DNA from: Acinetobacter albensis
Lineage (GTDB): Bacteria; Pseudomonadota; Gammaproteobacteria; Pseudomonadales; Moraxellaceae
DNA: 64,000 nucleotides
Direction: 5' to 3'
Assembly (NCBI RefSeq): GCF_900095025.1
Contig: NZ_FMBK01000007.1
Coordinates: forward strand, 1-64,000
Below the pieces are notes generated by a model. It was not told the origin of the DNA. It saw nothing but the letters and a program-made list of their open reading frames with translations, and did not search any database. Position 1 is the stretch's first letter. Every line of letters starts with the position of its first letter. Positions 44,538 to 55,528 of this stretch are shown piece by piece. The position numbers were made by a program, and so were the translations under genes.

Positions 44538-44579
44538 TAAGCAAAAGCATCTATAGTAAATATAGGTGCTTTTGCTTTT
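44538..44579 (+). terminator. Terminator after the carboxypeptidase gene
   Basis: AGCAAAAGCA pairs with TGCTTTTGCT around a 17-base loop and is followed by T-rich sequence. Confidence 0.75.
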
Positions 44580-44615
44580 ATACTCAGTTTAGTTTCACAA
44601 CATTCTAGAAATTTT

Positions 44616-45167
44616 ATGAAAAAGAATATTCGCCCTTATTTAAATCAAAGCCCACACATAAATGATCATTGTTATATTGATGAAATGTCTGTAGTCATTG
44701 GCGACGTTGTTCTCGGTGAAAATGTTTCGGTTTGGCCTTTTGCCGTGATTCGTGGTGATGTCAATTATATCAAAATTGGTAAAAACTCAAATGTGCAAGA
44801 TCATTCTATGTTACATGTGAGTCATAAAAATGCAGCCAAACCGAATGGTTCACCGCTGATTATTGGCGAAGATGTCACCATCGGTCATCATGTGACTTTG
44901 CACGGTTGTACTGTGGGTAATCGAGTCTTAATTGGCATTAATACGATTGTTTTAGATGATGTGATTATTGAAGATGATGTCATGATCGGTGCAGGTAGTT
45001 TGGTGCCACCTCGTAAAGTCTTAAAAAGCGGTTATTTATATGTGGGAAGCCCAGTCCAGCAAGTTCGTCCACTGACTAAAAAAGAACTGGAATTTTTACC
45101 TTATTCAGCACAGAACTATGTGAAAGTTGCAGTGAATTATTTAGAAAGTTCTAAAACGTCCATCTAA
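44616..45167 (+). CDS. Gamma-class carbonic anhydrase family protein
   Basis: A 183-residue left-handed beta-helix protein of the YrdA/CaiE-like gamma carbonic anhydrase family. Hexapeptide repeats run from about residue 20 to 145. The three metal-binding histidines fit SMLHVSH and IGHHVTLHGC, and VIRGDVNYIKIG precedes them. Members bind zinc or iron; carbonic anhydrase activity has been shown for only some. It is a single gene; the nudix gene starts 180 bases downstream. Confidence 0.9.
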   Translation: MKKNIRPYLNQSPHINDHCYIDEMSVVIGDVVLGENVSVWPFAVIRGDVNYIKIGKNSNVQDHSMLHVSHKNAAKPNGSPLIIGEDVTIGHHVTLHGCTVGNRVLIGINTIVLDDVIIEDDVMIGAGSLVPPRKVLKSGYLYVGSPVQQVRPLTKKELEFLPYSAQNYVKVAVNYLESSKTSI

Positions 45168-45346
45168 GTGATATTTTTCTTCTTTATCAACATATTTTTT
45201 ATTCGCTTCTCATTTCACTCAAAATACTATTTTGGGAGTTCTACTCAAATTTTAAAATGCATTGGGTGGTACTTTAAAAAAGCATTCACCATAGCCACCA
45301 CGGCCTAAATTTTGTAGAATACTCTTTTTATTCCTTGGTGCTTTCA

Positions 45347-45832
45347 ATGACCGCTTGGACTGCTCACGTTACTGTCGCAACTGTTGTCGAAAAAAATGGG
45401 AAATTCCTGTTTGTTGAAGAACATACTGAAGGTGTTACGCATAGTGTATTCAATCAGCCTGCGGGTCATGTTGAATGTGGTGAAACGCTGATTCAAGCCG
45501 CTATTCGTGAGACCATGGAAGAAACAGGCTATGAAGTCGAAATTGACTCCTTGCTCGGTATATATACCTATACCCCTCCCATGTTCCCCGATCGTACCTA
45601 CTATCGTTTTTGCTTCTTAGCACATGAGTTGAAGCATCATTTAGATGCTAAGCTGGATATTGATATTATTGGTGCCGTTTGGATGACTTTAGATGAACTT
45701 ATTGAGTCTGCACGTGCACGTAGCCCCTTGGTCATGAAAGCTGTAAAAGATGCTTTATCTGATCAAAAATATCCTTTATCGCTCGTTTATGAGCACCAAA
45801 ACTCTCCTTTAATTTCAAACTTGGATGCTTAA
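45347..45832 (+). CDS. NUDIX hydrolase (NudJ-like)
   Basis: A 161-residue hydrolase. The Nudix box is complete: [25 protein letters not shown] (split here as [10 protein letters not shown] plus [11 protein letters not shown]), matching GX5EX7REUXEEXGU. Sequence and neighbourhood (nudix then mnmA) match the NudJ type, a phosphatase acting on nucleoside or thiamine-precursor pyrophosphates. The ATG at 45347 is preferred over an in-frame TTG at 45335. Its stop codon overlaps a possible ATG of mnmA, so the two genes are coupled. Confidence 0.9.
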   Translation: MTAWTAHVTVATVVEKNGKFLFVEEHTEGVTHSVFNQPAGHVECGETLIQAAIRETMEETGYEVEIDSLLGIYTYTPPMFPDRTYYRFCFLAHELKHHLDAKLDIDIIGAVWMTLDELIESARARSPLVMKAVKDALSDQKYPLSLVYEHQNSPLISNLDA

Positions 45833-45836
45833 TCCT

Positions 45837-46970
45837 ATGCAACAACGTGTCATCGTCGGTATGTCTGGTGGTGTAGATTCTTCTGTTTCTGCAGCACTTC
45901 TTCTTCAACAAGGATATCAAGTTGAAGGGCTTTTCATGAAAAATTGGGAAGAAGATGATGGCACGGAATATTGTACTGCCATGGAAGATTTAGCCGATGC
46001 ACAAGCGGTCTGTGACAAAATTGGCATCAAACTGCATACCGCCAACTTTGCCATGGAATATTGGGATCGGGTATTTGAACATTTCTTGGCAGAATATGCT
46101 GCGGGTCGCACCCCAAATCCTGATATTTTATGCAATAAAGAAATTAAATTCCGCGCATTTTTAGACCATGCCATAAACCTCGGTGCAGATTTTATTGCCA
46201 CTGGCCATTATTGCCGTCGCGGTAAAACCATGACGAACTCGCGTGGTGATGAATATTCACCTTTACTTCGTGGTGTGGACAGCAATAAAGACCAAACTTA
46301 TTTTTTGCATGCTGTACATGGACGTGAAATTAACAAAACGTTGTTTCCTGTTGGTGAAATTGAAAAGCCTGAAGTACGTCGTATTGCAGAAGAACTGGGT
46401 CTAGCAACAGCCAAGAAAAAAGATTCAACTGGTATTTGCTTTATTGGCGAACGCCGTTTTAACGATTTCCTCAAACAATATCTCCCTGCTCAAGCGGGAA
46501 AAATTTTCCTCGATACAGGTAAAGAGGTTGGTGAACATCACGGCTTAATGTACTATACGCTCGGTCAACGTGGCGGCATTGGTTTAGGTGGACTTAAAGG
46601 CGAATCTGAAGGTGCATGGTTTGTTCTATACAAAGATATTGAAAACAATCGTTTGGTCATTGGTCAGGGTCATGAACATCCGTTGATGCAAAGTACTATA
46701 CTTTGGAGTAAGACGATTGACTGGGTGGCAGGTGAGCAAGAGATTCCTGAAACAGGTTTTCGTTGTACAGCCAAAACGCGTTATCGCCAACCCGATCAAC
46801 CTTGTGTCATTTATAAAGATGCGCTGGCACCCAATGCAATTCGCGTTGAATTTGATGAACCCCAACGTGCGGTCACGCCAGGTCAAAGCGTTGTATTTTA
46901 TGCTGATGAAGTTTGTTTAGGTGGTGGTGTGATTCATCATACCAATGCACCAAAACCTGATTTTATTTAA
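45837..46970 (+). CDS. mnmA: tRNA-specific 2-thiouridylase MnmA
   Basis: A 377-residue enzyme that adds sulfur to U34 of the wobble position in tRNA-Lys, -Glu and -Gln. The PP-loop [12 protein letters not shown] lies at the N-terminus. The two catalytic cysteines are in [11 protein letters not shown] and [12 protein letters not shown]. The C-terminal beta-barrel part is complete. I choose the ATG at 45837 by family length; an ATG at 45825 overlapping the nudix stop would add four residues. hflD follows after 15 bases. Confidence 0.97.
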   Translation: MQQRVIVGMSGGVDSSVSAALLLQQGYQVEGLFMKNWEEDDGTEYCTAMEDLADAQAVCDKIGIKLHTANFAMEYWDRVFEHFLAEYAAGRTPNPDILCNKEIKFRAFLDHAINLGADFIATGHYCRRGKTMTNSRGDEYSPLLRGVDSNKDQTYFLHAVHGREINKTLFPVGEIEKPEVRRIAEELGLATAKKKDSTGICFIGERRFNDFLKQYLPAQAGKIFLDTGKEVGEHHGLMYYTLGQRGGIGLGGLKGESEGAWFVLYKDIENNRLVIGQGHEHPLMQSTILWSKTIDWVAGEQEIPETGFRCTAKTRYRQPDQPCVIYKDALAPNAIRVEFDEPQRAVTPGQSVVFYADEVCLGGGVIHHTNAPKPDFI

Positions 46971-46985
46971 AAGGAAGTGATAGGC

Positions 46986-47717
46986 ATGGCTGAGTTACCC
47001 TTTCAACAGCCTCAAACTTTGAATATACGCCAAAATCGAGCTTTGGCGTTGGCAGCTGTGTTTCAGTCAACACAGTTGACCCATATGACGGCCATGTCGG
47101 GGCAACAAAGTATGGGCGAAAGTGGTGGTTTTTATTTACAGCAACTGATTAAAGCCAGCCTCAATATTCGCCCCACTGCAAATGAATCTTGCCAAACTCT
47201 GCATTTTTTTAATCAATTGGCCGATATTTCTCTCGGTTTAAAAACTTTAGAAAACAGTATTACCCAGCCTTTCAATACTTCTCCTAAATCGCGCTTACCG
47301 AAACTCTCTAATACAAAATTACCGATGAGTTATGCAATGGCGCTGCTGCAATTAGAAAAAAAAGTTTATAGCAATCCAAAATTCGTTGAAATAATTGAAC
47401 AGTCACAACAGAAAATTCTGAAACAATTGTCTTTTTTTGACAATAATTATCTACATCCCAGTATTATTGCTAATCTTGCTCAAACTTACATTGAAACTGC
47501 TGGACAAATTAATCCACGCATTATGGTCAAAGGCAATGCACAAGCATTTAAAGATGCTTCTCACACCAATCGTATTCGTGCTTCCTTATTTACTGGCCTG
47601 CAAATGGCACACTTATGGCGTCAGTTGGGTGGCAGTTCATGGGGCATGATTTTCAGTAAGCGTAAGCTACTTCAAGATATTCAAGATCTCGCTCGTTTAC
47701 AGTATCAGGTGGTTTAA
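46986..47717 (+). CDS. hflD: High-frequency lysogenisation protein HflD homologue
   Basis: A 243-residue helical protein of the HflD family, encoded between mnmA and purB in many gamma-proteobacteria, the same order as here. Family segments include [12 protein letters not shown] near the start, [26 protein letters not shown] in the middle and [23 protein letters not shown] near the end. AAGGAAG lies 8 bases before the ATG, which decides against an in-frame GTG at 46977. In E. coli the protein binds phage lambda CII; its cellular role is unclear. Confidence 0.92.
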   Translation: MAELPFQQPQTLNIRQNRALALAAVFQSTQLTHMTAMSGQQSMGESGGFYLQQLIKASLNIRPTANESCQTLHFFNQLADISLGLKTLENSITQPFNTSPKSRLPKLSNTKLPMSYAMALLQLEKKVYSNPKFVEIIEQSQQKILKQLSFFDNNYLHPSIIANLAQTYIETAGQINPRIMVKGNAQAFKDASHTNRIRASLFTGLQMAHLWRQLGGSSWGMIFSKRKLLQDIQDLARLQYQVV

Positions 47718-47762
47718 CTGATGCTATTCGGGCTTTGTTTTACGTTTAATTCCAAAGTTTAA

Positions 47763-49160
<1,398 letters not shown>

Positions 49161-49175
49161 TTAAATTTTAATACC

Positions 49176-49205
49176 AAAAAGCGAAGCTTCGGCTTCGCTT
49201 TTTCA
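49176..49205 (+). terminator. Terminator after purB
   Basis: AAAAAGCGAAGC pairs with GCTTCGCTTTTT around a TTCG tetraloop and ends in T. It is a textbook intrinsic terminator. Confidence 0.95.
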
Positions 49206-49241
49206 TTATCATTGCAATACTTTAGAGTTGAAAATAATAAG

Positions 49242-49883
49242 ATGATTGAATATCAATTCAGCTTAAAACATTGGTTTGCACTTGGCTTCGTTTTATTTGC
49301 AACTATCATTGCAAGTATTCAGCCCCTCGAATTATCGTCTTATCTATTGCATCAGATTGGTACAGTATTAATGCTGATCGCGCTATTCATTTGTTTAAAA
49401 AAGATAGGACTGAATTATTCTAGCTTTCTTTTTTATCTTCTATTTTTACTGATTCATATTGTCGGTGCGCACTATCTTTATTCTTATGTACCTTATAATG
49501 ACTGGCTCATAAAATTATTCAATTTTGATTTAAATCAAACGTTGGGTTGGTCACGGAATATGTACGATCGTCTGGTCCATCTTGCTTCAGGTTTATTACT
49601 TTACCCCATCTTCTATCGTCTATTTCAAGTTTGGTTACCTACATTAAAACCCTTCACACTTTTTCTTTTGGTCATTCAATTTGTCATGGCGACCAGCCTC
49701 ATTTATGAATGGATCGAATGGAGCATTGCGATGGGTTTATCACCAGAGGAGGCAGAAAACTATAATGGACAGCAAGGAGATATTTGGGATGCGCACATGG
49801 ATATGCTACTGGCGACTCTTGGCGCAATGCTTTCGGGTCTGATTTTTTTAATAAAAGCACCAAAGCCATCAGCACCAATTTAA
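49242..49883 (+). CDS. DUF2238 family membrane protein (YjdF-like)
   Basis: A 213-residue integral membrane protein with about six helices. The DUF2238 signature segments are IHIVGAHYLYSYVPYNDWL, GWSRNMYDRLVHLASGLLLYP, ATSLIYEWIEW and GQQGDIWDAHMDMLLATLGAMLSG; the conserved acidic residues and histidines within membrane regions suggest an ion or metal role. The ATG at 49242 is chosen, since the open frame before it lies in the purB terminator. Nothing is known of its function. Confidence 0.85.
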   Translation: MIEYQFSLKHWFALGFVLFATIIASIQPLELSSYLLHQIGTVLMLIALFICLKKIGLNYSSFLFYLLFLLIHIVGAHYLYSYVPYNDWLIKLFNFDLNQTLGWSRNMYDRLVHLASGLLLYPIFYRLFQVWLPTLKPFTLFLLVIQFVMATSLIYEWIEWSIAMGLSPEEAENYNGQQGDIWDAHMDMLLATLGAMLSGLIFLIKAPKPSAPI

Positions 49884-49914
49884 TAAAGTCTTTTTAGAAT
49901 CATTTTATTTACGC

Positions 49915-50355
49915 TCAATCTATCCATTTTAAAATTTTCGATTCAGATAAATGCGTATTTTTCTGACGATCATATAATTCAAAGCAAACATACTCATCTT
50001 TATTTTGACGCGCCAAACTTTCATCAAACCGAAAATGGCGGAAATATTGAGAATGATCCAAGTGAACTGTAATTCGCTCAAAAGTCTTCTGGCTATGCCG
50101 TCCTCCAGTAGAATAGTTTTTATAATATTTCACAATACCGCAGGCTGTAGACACAGTAATGGTTTTATTATTATTTAAATATGCTCCATAACCAAAAATT
50201 AAAAATCCAGGAAGCATCAAGAGAAATGGGGCACCCGCTTTCCAATCATTTGGTTTAACCTGAGGAACAATATATAAAATGGCGTAGGTGGGCAATCCAA
50301 CACTGCACATGATCCCCAAAACTATCAGAAACGTTGCCATCTTATTGCTAAACAA
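49915..50355 (-). CDS. Small membrane protein, uncharacterised
   Basis: A 146-residue protein with two membrane helices near residues 8-30 and 43-60 and a C-terminal soluble part of about 80 residues rich in aromatic and charged residues (YYKNYSTGGRH, HFRFDESLARQNKDEYVCFELYDRQK). It has some similarity in layout to DUF3592-type proteins, but I cannot assign it. It is a single gene on the minus strand; sohB lies upstream on the same strand with its own terminator in between. Confidence 0.65.
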   Translation of the reverse strand: MFSNKMATFLIVLGIMCSVGLPTYAILYIVPQVKPNDWKAGAPFLLMLPGFLIFGYGAYLNNNKTITVSTACGIVKYYKNYSTGGRHSQKTFERITVHLDHSQYFRHFRFDESLARQNKDEYVCFELYDRQKNTHLSESKILKWID

Positions 50356-50401
50356 TTGAATAATGATGAAATAATATTAGCATAAGCATTTAATAAAGTA
50401 A

Positions 50402-50424
50402 TAAAAAAGCACACCGAAGTGTGC
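50402..50424 (-). terminator. Terminator of sohB
   Basis: GCACAC pairs with GTGTGC around CGAA and is followed on the minus strand by a run of T. It lies about 25 bases past the sohB stop codon. Confidence 0.8.
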
Positions 50425-50449
50425 CTTAATTCTGAATCAGACTATTTGC

Positions 50450-51412
50450 TTAAAGTTTTGGATCTCTTATTTGAATCAAATTTGAATTGGCTTGAGTCAA
50501 AGTTTCCATCACTTTATTCATTACCGCAGGAATCAAACCATCCGCCATTTGTGCAGCTTGTAAGCCTAATTTTTCACCGAAAGTAGGTTTACGACGGGTA
50601 TCAATCATATAGACATCATGCTGCGTCAATAAACTCAGTAAGTATTCATCTGAAGTTTGCAATTGATCAACTAAACTTAATTCAAGTGCATCTTTACCAT
50701 ACCAGTGCTCACCTGTTGCTACGAGTTCAACGTTGAGTTGTGGACGATATTTTTCAACAAAATGCTTAAATAGCTCGTGTGTTTGTTGCAATTCTTGTTC
50801 AAATTTGGCTTTACCTTCTTCAGTATTTTCACCAAACATGGTCACTGTACGTTTGTATTGACCCGCAGTATATAATTCAAAATCAATATTTTTTTCTTTC
50901 AATAAACGGTTAAAGTTTGGTATTTGCGCCACTACACCAATTGAACCCAGCACTGCAAAAGGGGCAGAAACAATTTCATTGGCAATACAGGCCATCATAT
51001 ATCCACCACTGGCTGCTACTTTATCGACACAAATCGTCAAGTTAAAACCAGCATCTCGCAAACGTACCAATTGTGCAGCAGCTAAACCATAGCTATGTAC
51101 CATACCGCCTGGGCTTTCCAAACGAACAACAACACGGTCACGCCCTGCTTTTGCTGTCGCTAAAATAAGCGTAATTTCTTCTCTCAAATTTTCAACCGCA
51201 GATGCCGCTGTATCTCCTTTGAAATCGAGTACATAAACTTTTTGATTATTCTTTTTACGTAATCTTGTTTCCTTAGACAGTTGCTGAGCCAATTGTAATA
51301 GTTCAAATTTGCCCGCAGTAGTTTGCGCAATTTTTTTACGTTGTTCATTTACACGCGCATTTAAATGACTAATACGAATTTCGGCAGGTAATTTAGGCGT
51401 ATGGAATAACAT
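50450..51412 (-). CDS. sohB: SohB-like S49 peptidase
   Basis: A 320-residue S49 serine peptidase of the SohB/SppA group. Catalytic Ser is in VAASGGYMMACI, and the general-base Lys is in AGQYKRTVTMFGENTEEGKAKF. The order VYVLDFKGD, RLESPGGMVHSYGLAAAQL, then IGVVAQ is typical. E. coli SohB has an N-terminal membrane anchor; this protein starts directly with a charged helix, and an in-frame stop nine codons upstream excludes a longer start. It may be cytoplasmic or peripheral. The terminator at 50402 closes it. Confidence 0.88.
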   Translation of the reverse strand: MLFHTPKLPAEIRISHLNARVNEQRKKIAQTTAGKFELLQLAQQLSKETRLRKKNNQKVYVLDFKGDTAASAVENLREEITLILATAKAGRDRVVVRLESPGGMVHSYGLAAAQLVRLRDAGFNLTICVDKVAASGGYMMACIANEIVSAPFAVLGSIGVVAQIPNFNRLLKEKNIDFELYTAGQYKRTVTMFGENTEEGKAKFEQELQQTHELFKHFVEKYRPQLNVELVATGEHWYGKDALELSLVDQLQTSDEYLLSLLTQHDVYMIDTRRKPTFGEKLGLQAAQMADGLIPAVMNKVMETLTQANSNLIQIRDPKL

Positions 51413-51720
51413 AGAAAATAATTTCTCTAATTGTATTTACTGTGATCTTTAACATGAGGCCTAATGCTCAAAAATTCAATATGAATTTTATAAATCCTCT
51501 AGCTTTCTGATTGCAATATATTGACTGCTCATGATCATTATTTTGAAAATAATATCTTGAAATATTGCGATCAACTTAAAAATGATTCCCCGCTAAATAC
51601 AGGAACCGCATAAAAAAAGACTTCTGCACAATACAAAAGTCTATTTTTATTGCTGAGCAAGCGAAATAAATAATCCTTCAGCCGGCCTTATTTTTTTATT
51701 TTTATAATCAACATTTAAAC
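51413..51720. other. Intergenic region between sohB and pstB
   Basis: About 310 bases without a credible gene. The left part holds the sohB promoter region. The right part contains the pst operon terminator at 51612-51642. I see nothing else. Confidence 0.6.
51612..51642 (-). terminator. Terminator of the pst operon
   Basis: On the minus strand AGACTT pairs with AAGTCT around a 12-base loop and is followed by seven T, about 80 bases past the pstB stop codon. phoU, which follows pstB in many bacteria, is absent here. Confidence 0.75.
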
Positions 51721-52647
51721 TTAACCAAAACGGCCTGTAATGTAGGCTTCAGTTAATTGATGATCGGGTTGAGTAAATACTTTTTCAGTCGAGTTCACCT
51801 CAATTAAATCACCTAAATGAAAGTATGCTGTACGATCCGATACGCGTGCTGCTTGTTGCATCGAGTGAGTCACAATAGCAATCGTATATTGAGTTGAAAG
51901 TTCTGAAATCAGTTCTTCAATTTTTGCTGTTGCAATTGGGTCGAGTGCTGAGCAGGGTTCATCCATTAGAATCACTTCTGGACTCACCGCAATGGTACGT
52001 GCAATACATAAACGTTGTTGCTGACCACCGGACAAACCAGTACCCGGTTGGTTTAAACGGTCTTTGACCTCGTTCCAAAGTCCAGCTTTGTGTAGGCTGT
52101 TTTCAACAATTTCTTCAAGGTCATATTTATCACGTGCCAAACCATGAAGTTTAGGCCCATAGGCCACATTATCAAAAATAGATTTTGGGAAAGGATTTGG
52201 CTTTTGAAAAACCATACCAACTTGCGCACGAAGCAATACCACATCTAAGTTAGCATCATATAAATCTTGATTATCTAACATCACTTTACCCGTTACACGA
52301 CATGAATCAATGGTGTCGTTCATACGGTTTAAAGTACGCAAGAATGTGGATTTACCACAACCGGATGGACCAATGAATGCAATGACTTCATTTTCATAGA
52401 TATTTAAATCAATACCTTTGATTGCCTCTGCTTCACCATAATAAACATGTACATCTGAGGTACTCAATTTTACATTTGACGTTTCACTTTCTTTTTTAGT
52501 TGACGTCTGAGTATCAAATTGAGAAATAAATGAAGTACTTGGTCGTGCTTTATCTACTTCAGGAGCGGTAAATTGTTTCTGTTCTGGATTCACGGATTTA
52601 TCCTGTTTTAAGGAATTTGTTTTTGACATAGCTGATTCAGTATTCAT
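51721..52647 (-). CDS. pstB: Phosphate ABC transporter ATP-binding protein PstB
   Basis: A 308-residue ABC ATPase of the high-affinity phosphate importer. Walker A is GPSGCGKST, the signature is [16 protein letters not shown], Walker B is [13 protein letters not shown], and the switch His is in [14 protein letters not shown]. coli PstB has 257 residues; here an extra N-terminal stretch of about 55 residues, rich in Ser, Thr, Lys and Gln and probably disordered, precedes the ABC domain (which starts at [14 protein letters not shown]). A later Met (MSKTN at residue 7) is an alternative start. It is the last gene of pstSCAB, 12 bases after pstA. Confidence 0.96.
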   Translation of the reverse strand: MNTESAMSKTNSLKQDKSVNPEQKQFTAPEVDKARPSTSFISQFDTQTSTKKESETSNVKLSTSDVHVYYGEAEAIKGIDLNIYENEVIAFIGPSGCGKSTFLRTLNRMNDTIDSCRVTGKVMLDNQDLYDANLDVVLLRAQVGMVFQKPNPFPKSIFDNVAYGPKLHGLARDKYDLEEIVENSLHKAGLWNEVKDRLNQPGTGLSGGQQQRLCIARTIAVSPEVILMDEPCSALDPIATAKIEELISELSTQYTIAIVTHSMQQAARVSDRTAYFHLGDLIEVNSTEKVFTQPDHQLTEAYITGRFG

Positions 52648-52659
52648 ATATTGCCTCTC

Positions 52660-54051
52660 CTACCAACGAACTTCAAATTTCTTACGTAACCAAATAGCAA
52701 GACCATTCAAGCTCACCATCAATGCCAGTAATACAATAATCGCAGCTGCAGTACGCCCTTCAAAGAAGTTACGCAATTCATTACCTTGCCATAAGAAAAT
52801 TTGTACAGGTAATGCCGTTGATTGATCAAACGGAGTAGCAGGTACACTTGCAACAAATGCACTCATACCAATCAGTAACAATGGCGCGGTTTCACCAAGT
52901 GCTTGGGCAACCCCAATAATTGCACCTGTTAAAATACCTGGAATCGCAAGAGGTAAAACATGATGAAAAACTGTTTGTACACGAGATGCACCCAAACCTA
53001 ATGCTGCTTGACGAATCGAAGGCGGTACTGCTTTAAGCGAAGCACGTGTGGTAATAATTACAGTTGGGAGTGTCATGAGACTTAAAACCAAGCCACCTAC
53101 CATTGGTGCTGAAATCGGTAAATGCATCCAGCCAATAAAAATAGCAGCACCGAGTAGACCAAAAACAATGGATGGTACAGCAGCCAAGTTATTAATATTG
53201 ACTTCAATTACATCGGTAATAAAGTTTTTCGGTGCAAATTCTTCTAAGTAAATTGCAGATGCCACGCCAATTGGAATTGAGATAAAAATCACAATTAACA
53301 TCATGAACAATGAGCCCATGAATGCACCAGCCAAACCAGAAGTTGCAGGTGAACTACGTGAATCTGGGTTGGTAAAAATGTTGGTGTTAAAGGTATTTTC
53401 AATCACACCTTTTGCCTTTAAATCATCAGCGATCTGACGAATTTCAGGGCTAAGTTGTTGCTGTTCATCTGGTAATGAACGATCAATGTTTCCTGCCAAC
53501 CAAACATCTACATTTGCATCAGCCAAAATATTTAAATCTTTTTTCTGGCCTATTAATGCAGGATCTGCAAATACCATATCACGCAGACGATAACTTTCAG
53601 AACTGGTATATAAACTTCCAATCTCATCACTTTTTGATGCAATGCTCGGATCTTTCGCAATCAGACCATTTACAATAAGAGCATCCCAGTCAACCATGCC
53701 CATTTCAGATTGCCAAGCAATATAACGCTCTTGGAATTGTGCAGGAGATTCCCCTTGGCTTTGCGTCGGTTTTGGTCCTACGTTAATAATCGTCGGGTCA
53801 AAATAAACAGGCACGTTCATACTGCTTTGCCAAAATGCAGGTAAGCCTTTGATCAGGATACTGCCAAATAACAAAACGACGAAGAACAAACCAGTAATGA
53901 CAGCAGAGAATCCAAAAAAACGGAACATTTTTTCTTTACGATGGCGCTTGGCCAAAGAACTTGAAATTTTCTGTTTACGTTTTTCGCGTAATTCAGCTGC
54001 AACGCGAGGATCTTGTACTTGATCCAGAGAAGATGTATTAGAAGTACTCAT
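52660..54051 (-). CDS. pstA: Phosphate ABC transporter permease PstA
   Basis: A 463-residue membrane protein. E. coli PstA has 296 residues. The extra length is a hydrophilic region of about 165 residues (about 70-235) between the first and second membrane helices, presumably periplasmic. The permease core then follows (AGAFMGSLFMMLIVIFISIPIGVASAIYLEEFA, then the EAA loop RQAALGLGASRVQTVFHHVLP). It overlaps the pstC stop by 4 bases (ATGA), and pstB follows after 12 bases. Confidence 0.95.
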   Translation of the reverse strand: MSTSNTSSLDQVQDPRVAAELREKRKQKISSSLAKRHRKEKMFRFFGFSAVITGLFFVVLLFGSILIKGLPAFWQSSMNVPVYFDPTIINVGPKPTQSQGESPAQFQERYIAWQSEMGMVDWDALIVNGLIAKDPSIASKSDEIGSLYTSSESYRLRDMVFADPALIGQKKDLNILADANVDVWLAGNIDRSLPDEQQQLSPEIRQIADDLKAKGVIENTFNTNIFTNPDSRSSPATSGLAGAFMGSLFMMLIVIFISIPIGVASAIYLEEFAPKNFITDVIEVNINNLAAVPSIVFGLLGAAIFIGWMHLPISAPMVGGLVLSLMTLPTVIITTRASLKAVPPSIRQAALGLGASRVQTVFHHVLPLAIPGILTGAIIGVAQALGETAPLLLIGMSAFVASVPATPFDQSTALPVQIFLWQGNELRNFFEGRTAAAIIVLLALMVSLNGLAIWLRKKFEVRW

Positions 54052-55427
54052 TCGTATTGCTCGCGATATTTACGCACAATAAACAGTGCAACAATGTTCA
54101 AACCTAAAGTAATCACAAATAAGGTTAAACCCAATGCAAATGCCACCAATGCTTGAGGGCTTGCAAAGTCTGTATCACCTGTGAGCTGATTGACAATCGT
54201 AATGGTCACCGTTGAAATGGCTTCAAGCGGATTTGCATGTAATAGCGGGCTATTCCCTGCTGCAAGTACCACAATCATGGTTTCGCCAATAGCACGGGAA
54301 GCTGCCAGTAAGAACGCCCCAATAATGCCGGGTAATGCTGCGGGTATCACCACTTGACGAATCGTTTCAGACTTCGTGGCACCCAATCCCAAAGAACCGT
54401 CACGTAAAGCACGGGGTACTTGAGTAATAATGTCATCTGAAAGTGAAGATACAAATGGAATAATCATGATCCCCATGACAAATCCTGCGGTTAAAGCACT
54501 GGTCGCATTAATTTCCAGACCAATTGTGGCACCCAACATTTTAAAGAATGGGCCAATAATCATCAGCGCAAATACGCCGTACACGATGGTTGGAATACCC
54601 GCTAAAACTTCAATGGTTGGTTTTGCCCAAGCACGAAAACTTGGTGGTGCATATTCAGCTAAATAAATTGCAATCATCAGACCGACAGGTACTGCAACCA
54701 ATAAAGCAATACCACTCACCATTAAGGTACCCCATAAAAGTGGGAGTAAGCCATAACTTCCTTCAGCACTTCCTGAGGTACTAAATCCGGGATTCCATTC
54801 TGTACCAAAAAAGAAATCGAGTGGACTGACAAAGTCAAAGAAGCGCATTGCTTCGCTGAACATCGACATCACAATACCAATCGTGGTTAAAATTGCGACA
54901 CCTGAACATAAAGCCAAAGCAATATTGATTGTTTTTTCAACTTGATTACGTGCACGATACTGCTGAGCAACATGTTTTTTTGCCCAAACCAATCCCACCA
55001 GTGCAGCGCAAATGACAACAGCTAATTTTGCAAAAGAGCTGATCGTTTCTATTTTTGCGAGTTCTCGTGCAGCTGCAACTTCATATACAGCCGCTTGATC
55101 GCTAACACCAAAACCTGAAGCAATGGCTTGAACGCGATCAATTAATACTTCAATACCTGCTTGATCGAGCGTTGCTGCGATATTTGCAGGAATATTACTT
55201 AAAACGACATGTCGTAGAATATTCGGCTCGACAATATTCCAAACCAATAAAACTAAAAAAGCAGGGATACCACACCATAGAGCAACCAATGCACCGTAAT
55301 ATCCTGGACGAGAGTGTAATTTCGCAGAATTATTTCCCTTACCTGCTAGATTACGGCTTTTCGATAACCCGATTTGATAGGCTACGGCAATCAATGCCAG
55401 TAAAACACCTATGAGTAGCAGATTCAT
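54048..55427 (-). CDS. pstC: Phosphate ABC transporter permease PstC
   Basis: A 459-residue membrane protein. E. coli PstC has 319 residues. The N-terminal 190 residues contain extra membrane helices and a hydrophilic loop (about 75-130) before the standard permease core, which begins near FDFVSPLDFFFGTEWNPGF and continues with VAVPVGLMIAIYLAEYAP, the EAA loop RDGSLGLGATKSETIRQVVIPAALPGI and GETMIVVLAAGNS. It starts 101 bases after pstS, separated by a hairpin, and overlaps pstA by 4 bases. Confidence 0.95.
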   Translation of the reverse strand: MNLLLIGVLLALIAVAYQIGLSKSRNLAGKGNNSAKLHSRPGYYGALVALWCGIPAFLVLLVWNIVEPNILRHVVLSNIPANIAATLDQAGIEVLIDRVQAIASGFGVSDQAAVYEVAAARELAKIETISSFAKLAVVICAALVGLVWAKKHVAQQYRARNQVEKTINIALALCSGVAILTTIGIVMSMFSEAMRFFDFVSPLDFFFGTEWNPGFSTSGSAEGSYGLLPLLWGTLMVSGIALLVAVPVGLMIAIYLAEYAPPSFRAWAKPTIEVLAGIPTIVYGVFALMIIGPFFKMLGATIGLEINATSALTAGFVMGIMIIPFVSSLSDDIITQVPRALRDGSLGLGATKSETIRQVVIPAALPGIIGAFLLAASRAIGETMIVVLAAGNSPLLHANPLEAISTVTITIVNQLTGDTDFASPQALVAFALGLTLFVITLGLNIVALFIVRKYREQYE

Positions 55428-55480
55428 GTATTCTCCACTGTTTTCTCAATTTTGATTATTTGAAAAAACTTGACTTAGCG

Positions 55481-55518
55481 CAAAAAGCCAATGGCAGATA
55501 CTTCTGCCATTCGCTTTT
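55481..55518 (-). terminator. Intra-operon hairpin between pstS and pstC
   Basis: AAAAAGCcaATGGCAG pairs with CTGCCATtcGCTTTTT around a six-base loop and ends in T on the minus strand. Lying just past the pstS stop, it is likely a partial terminator or an RNA-stabilising structure that keeps pstS expression above that of pstCAB. Confidence 0.75.
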
Positions 55519-55528
55519 TAACTTTGAA

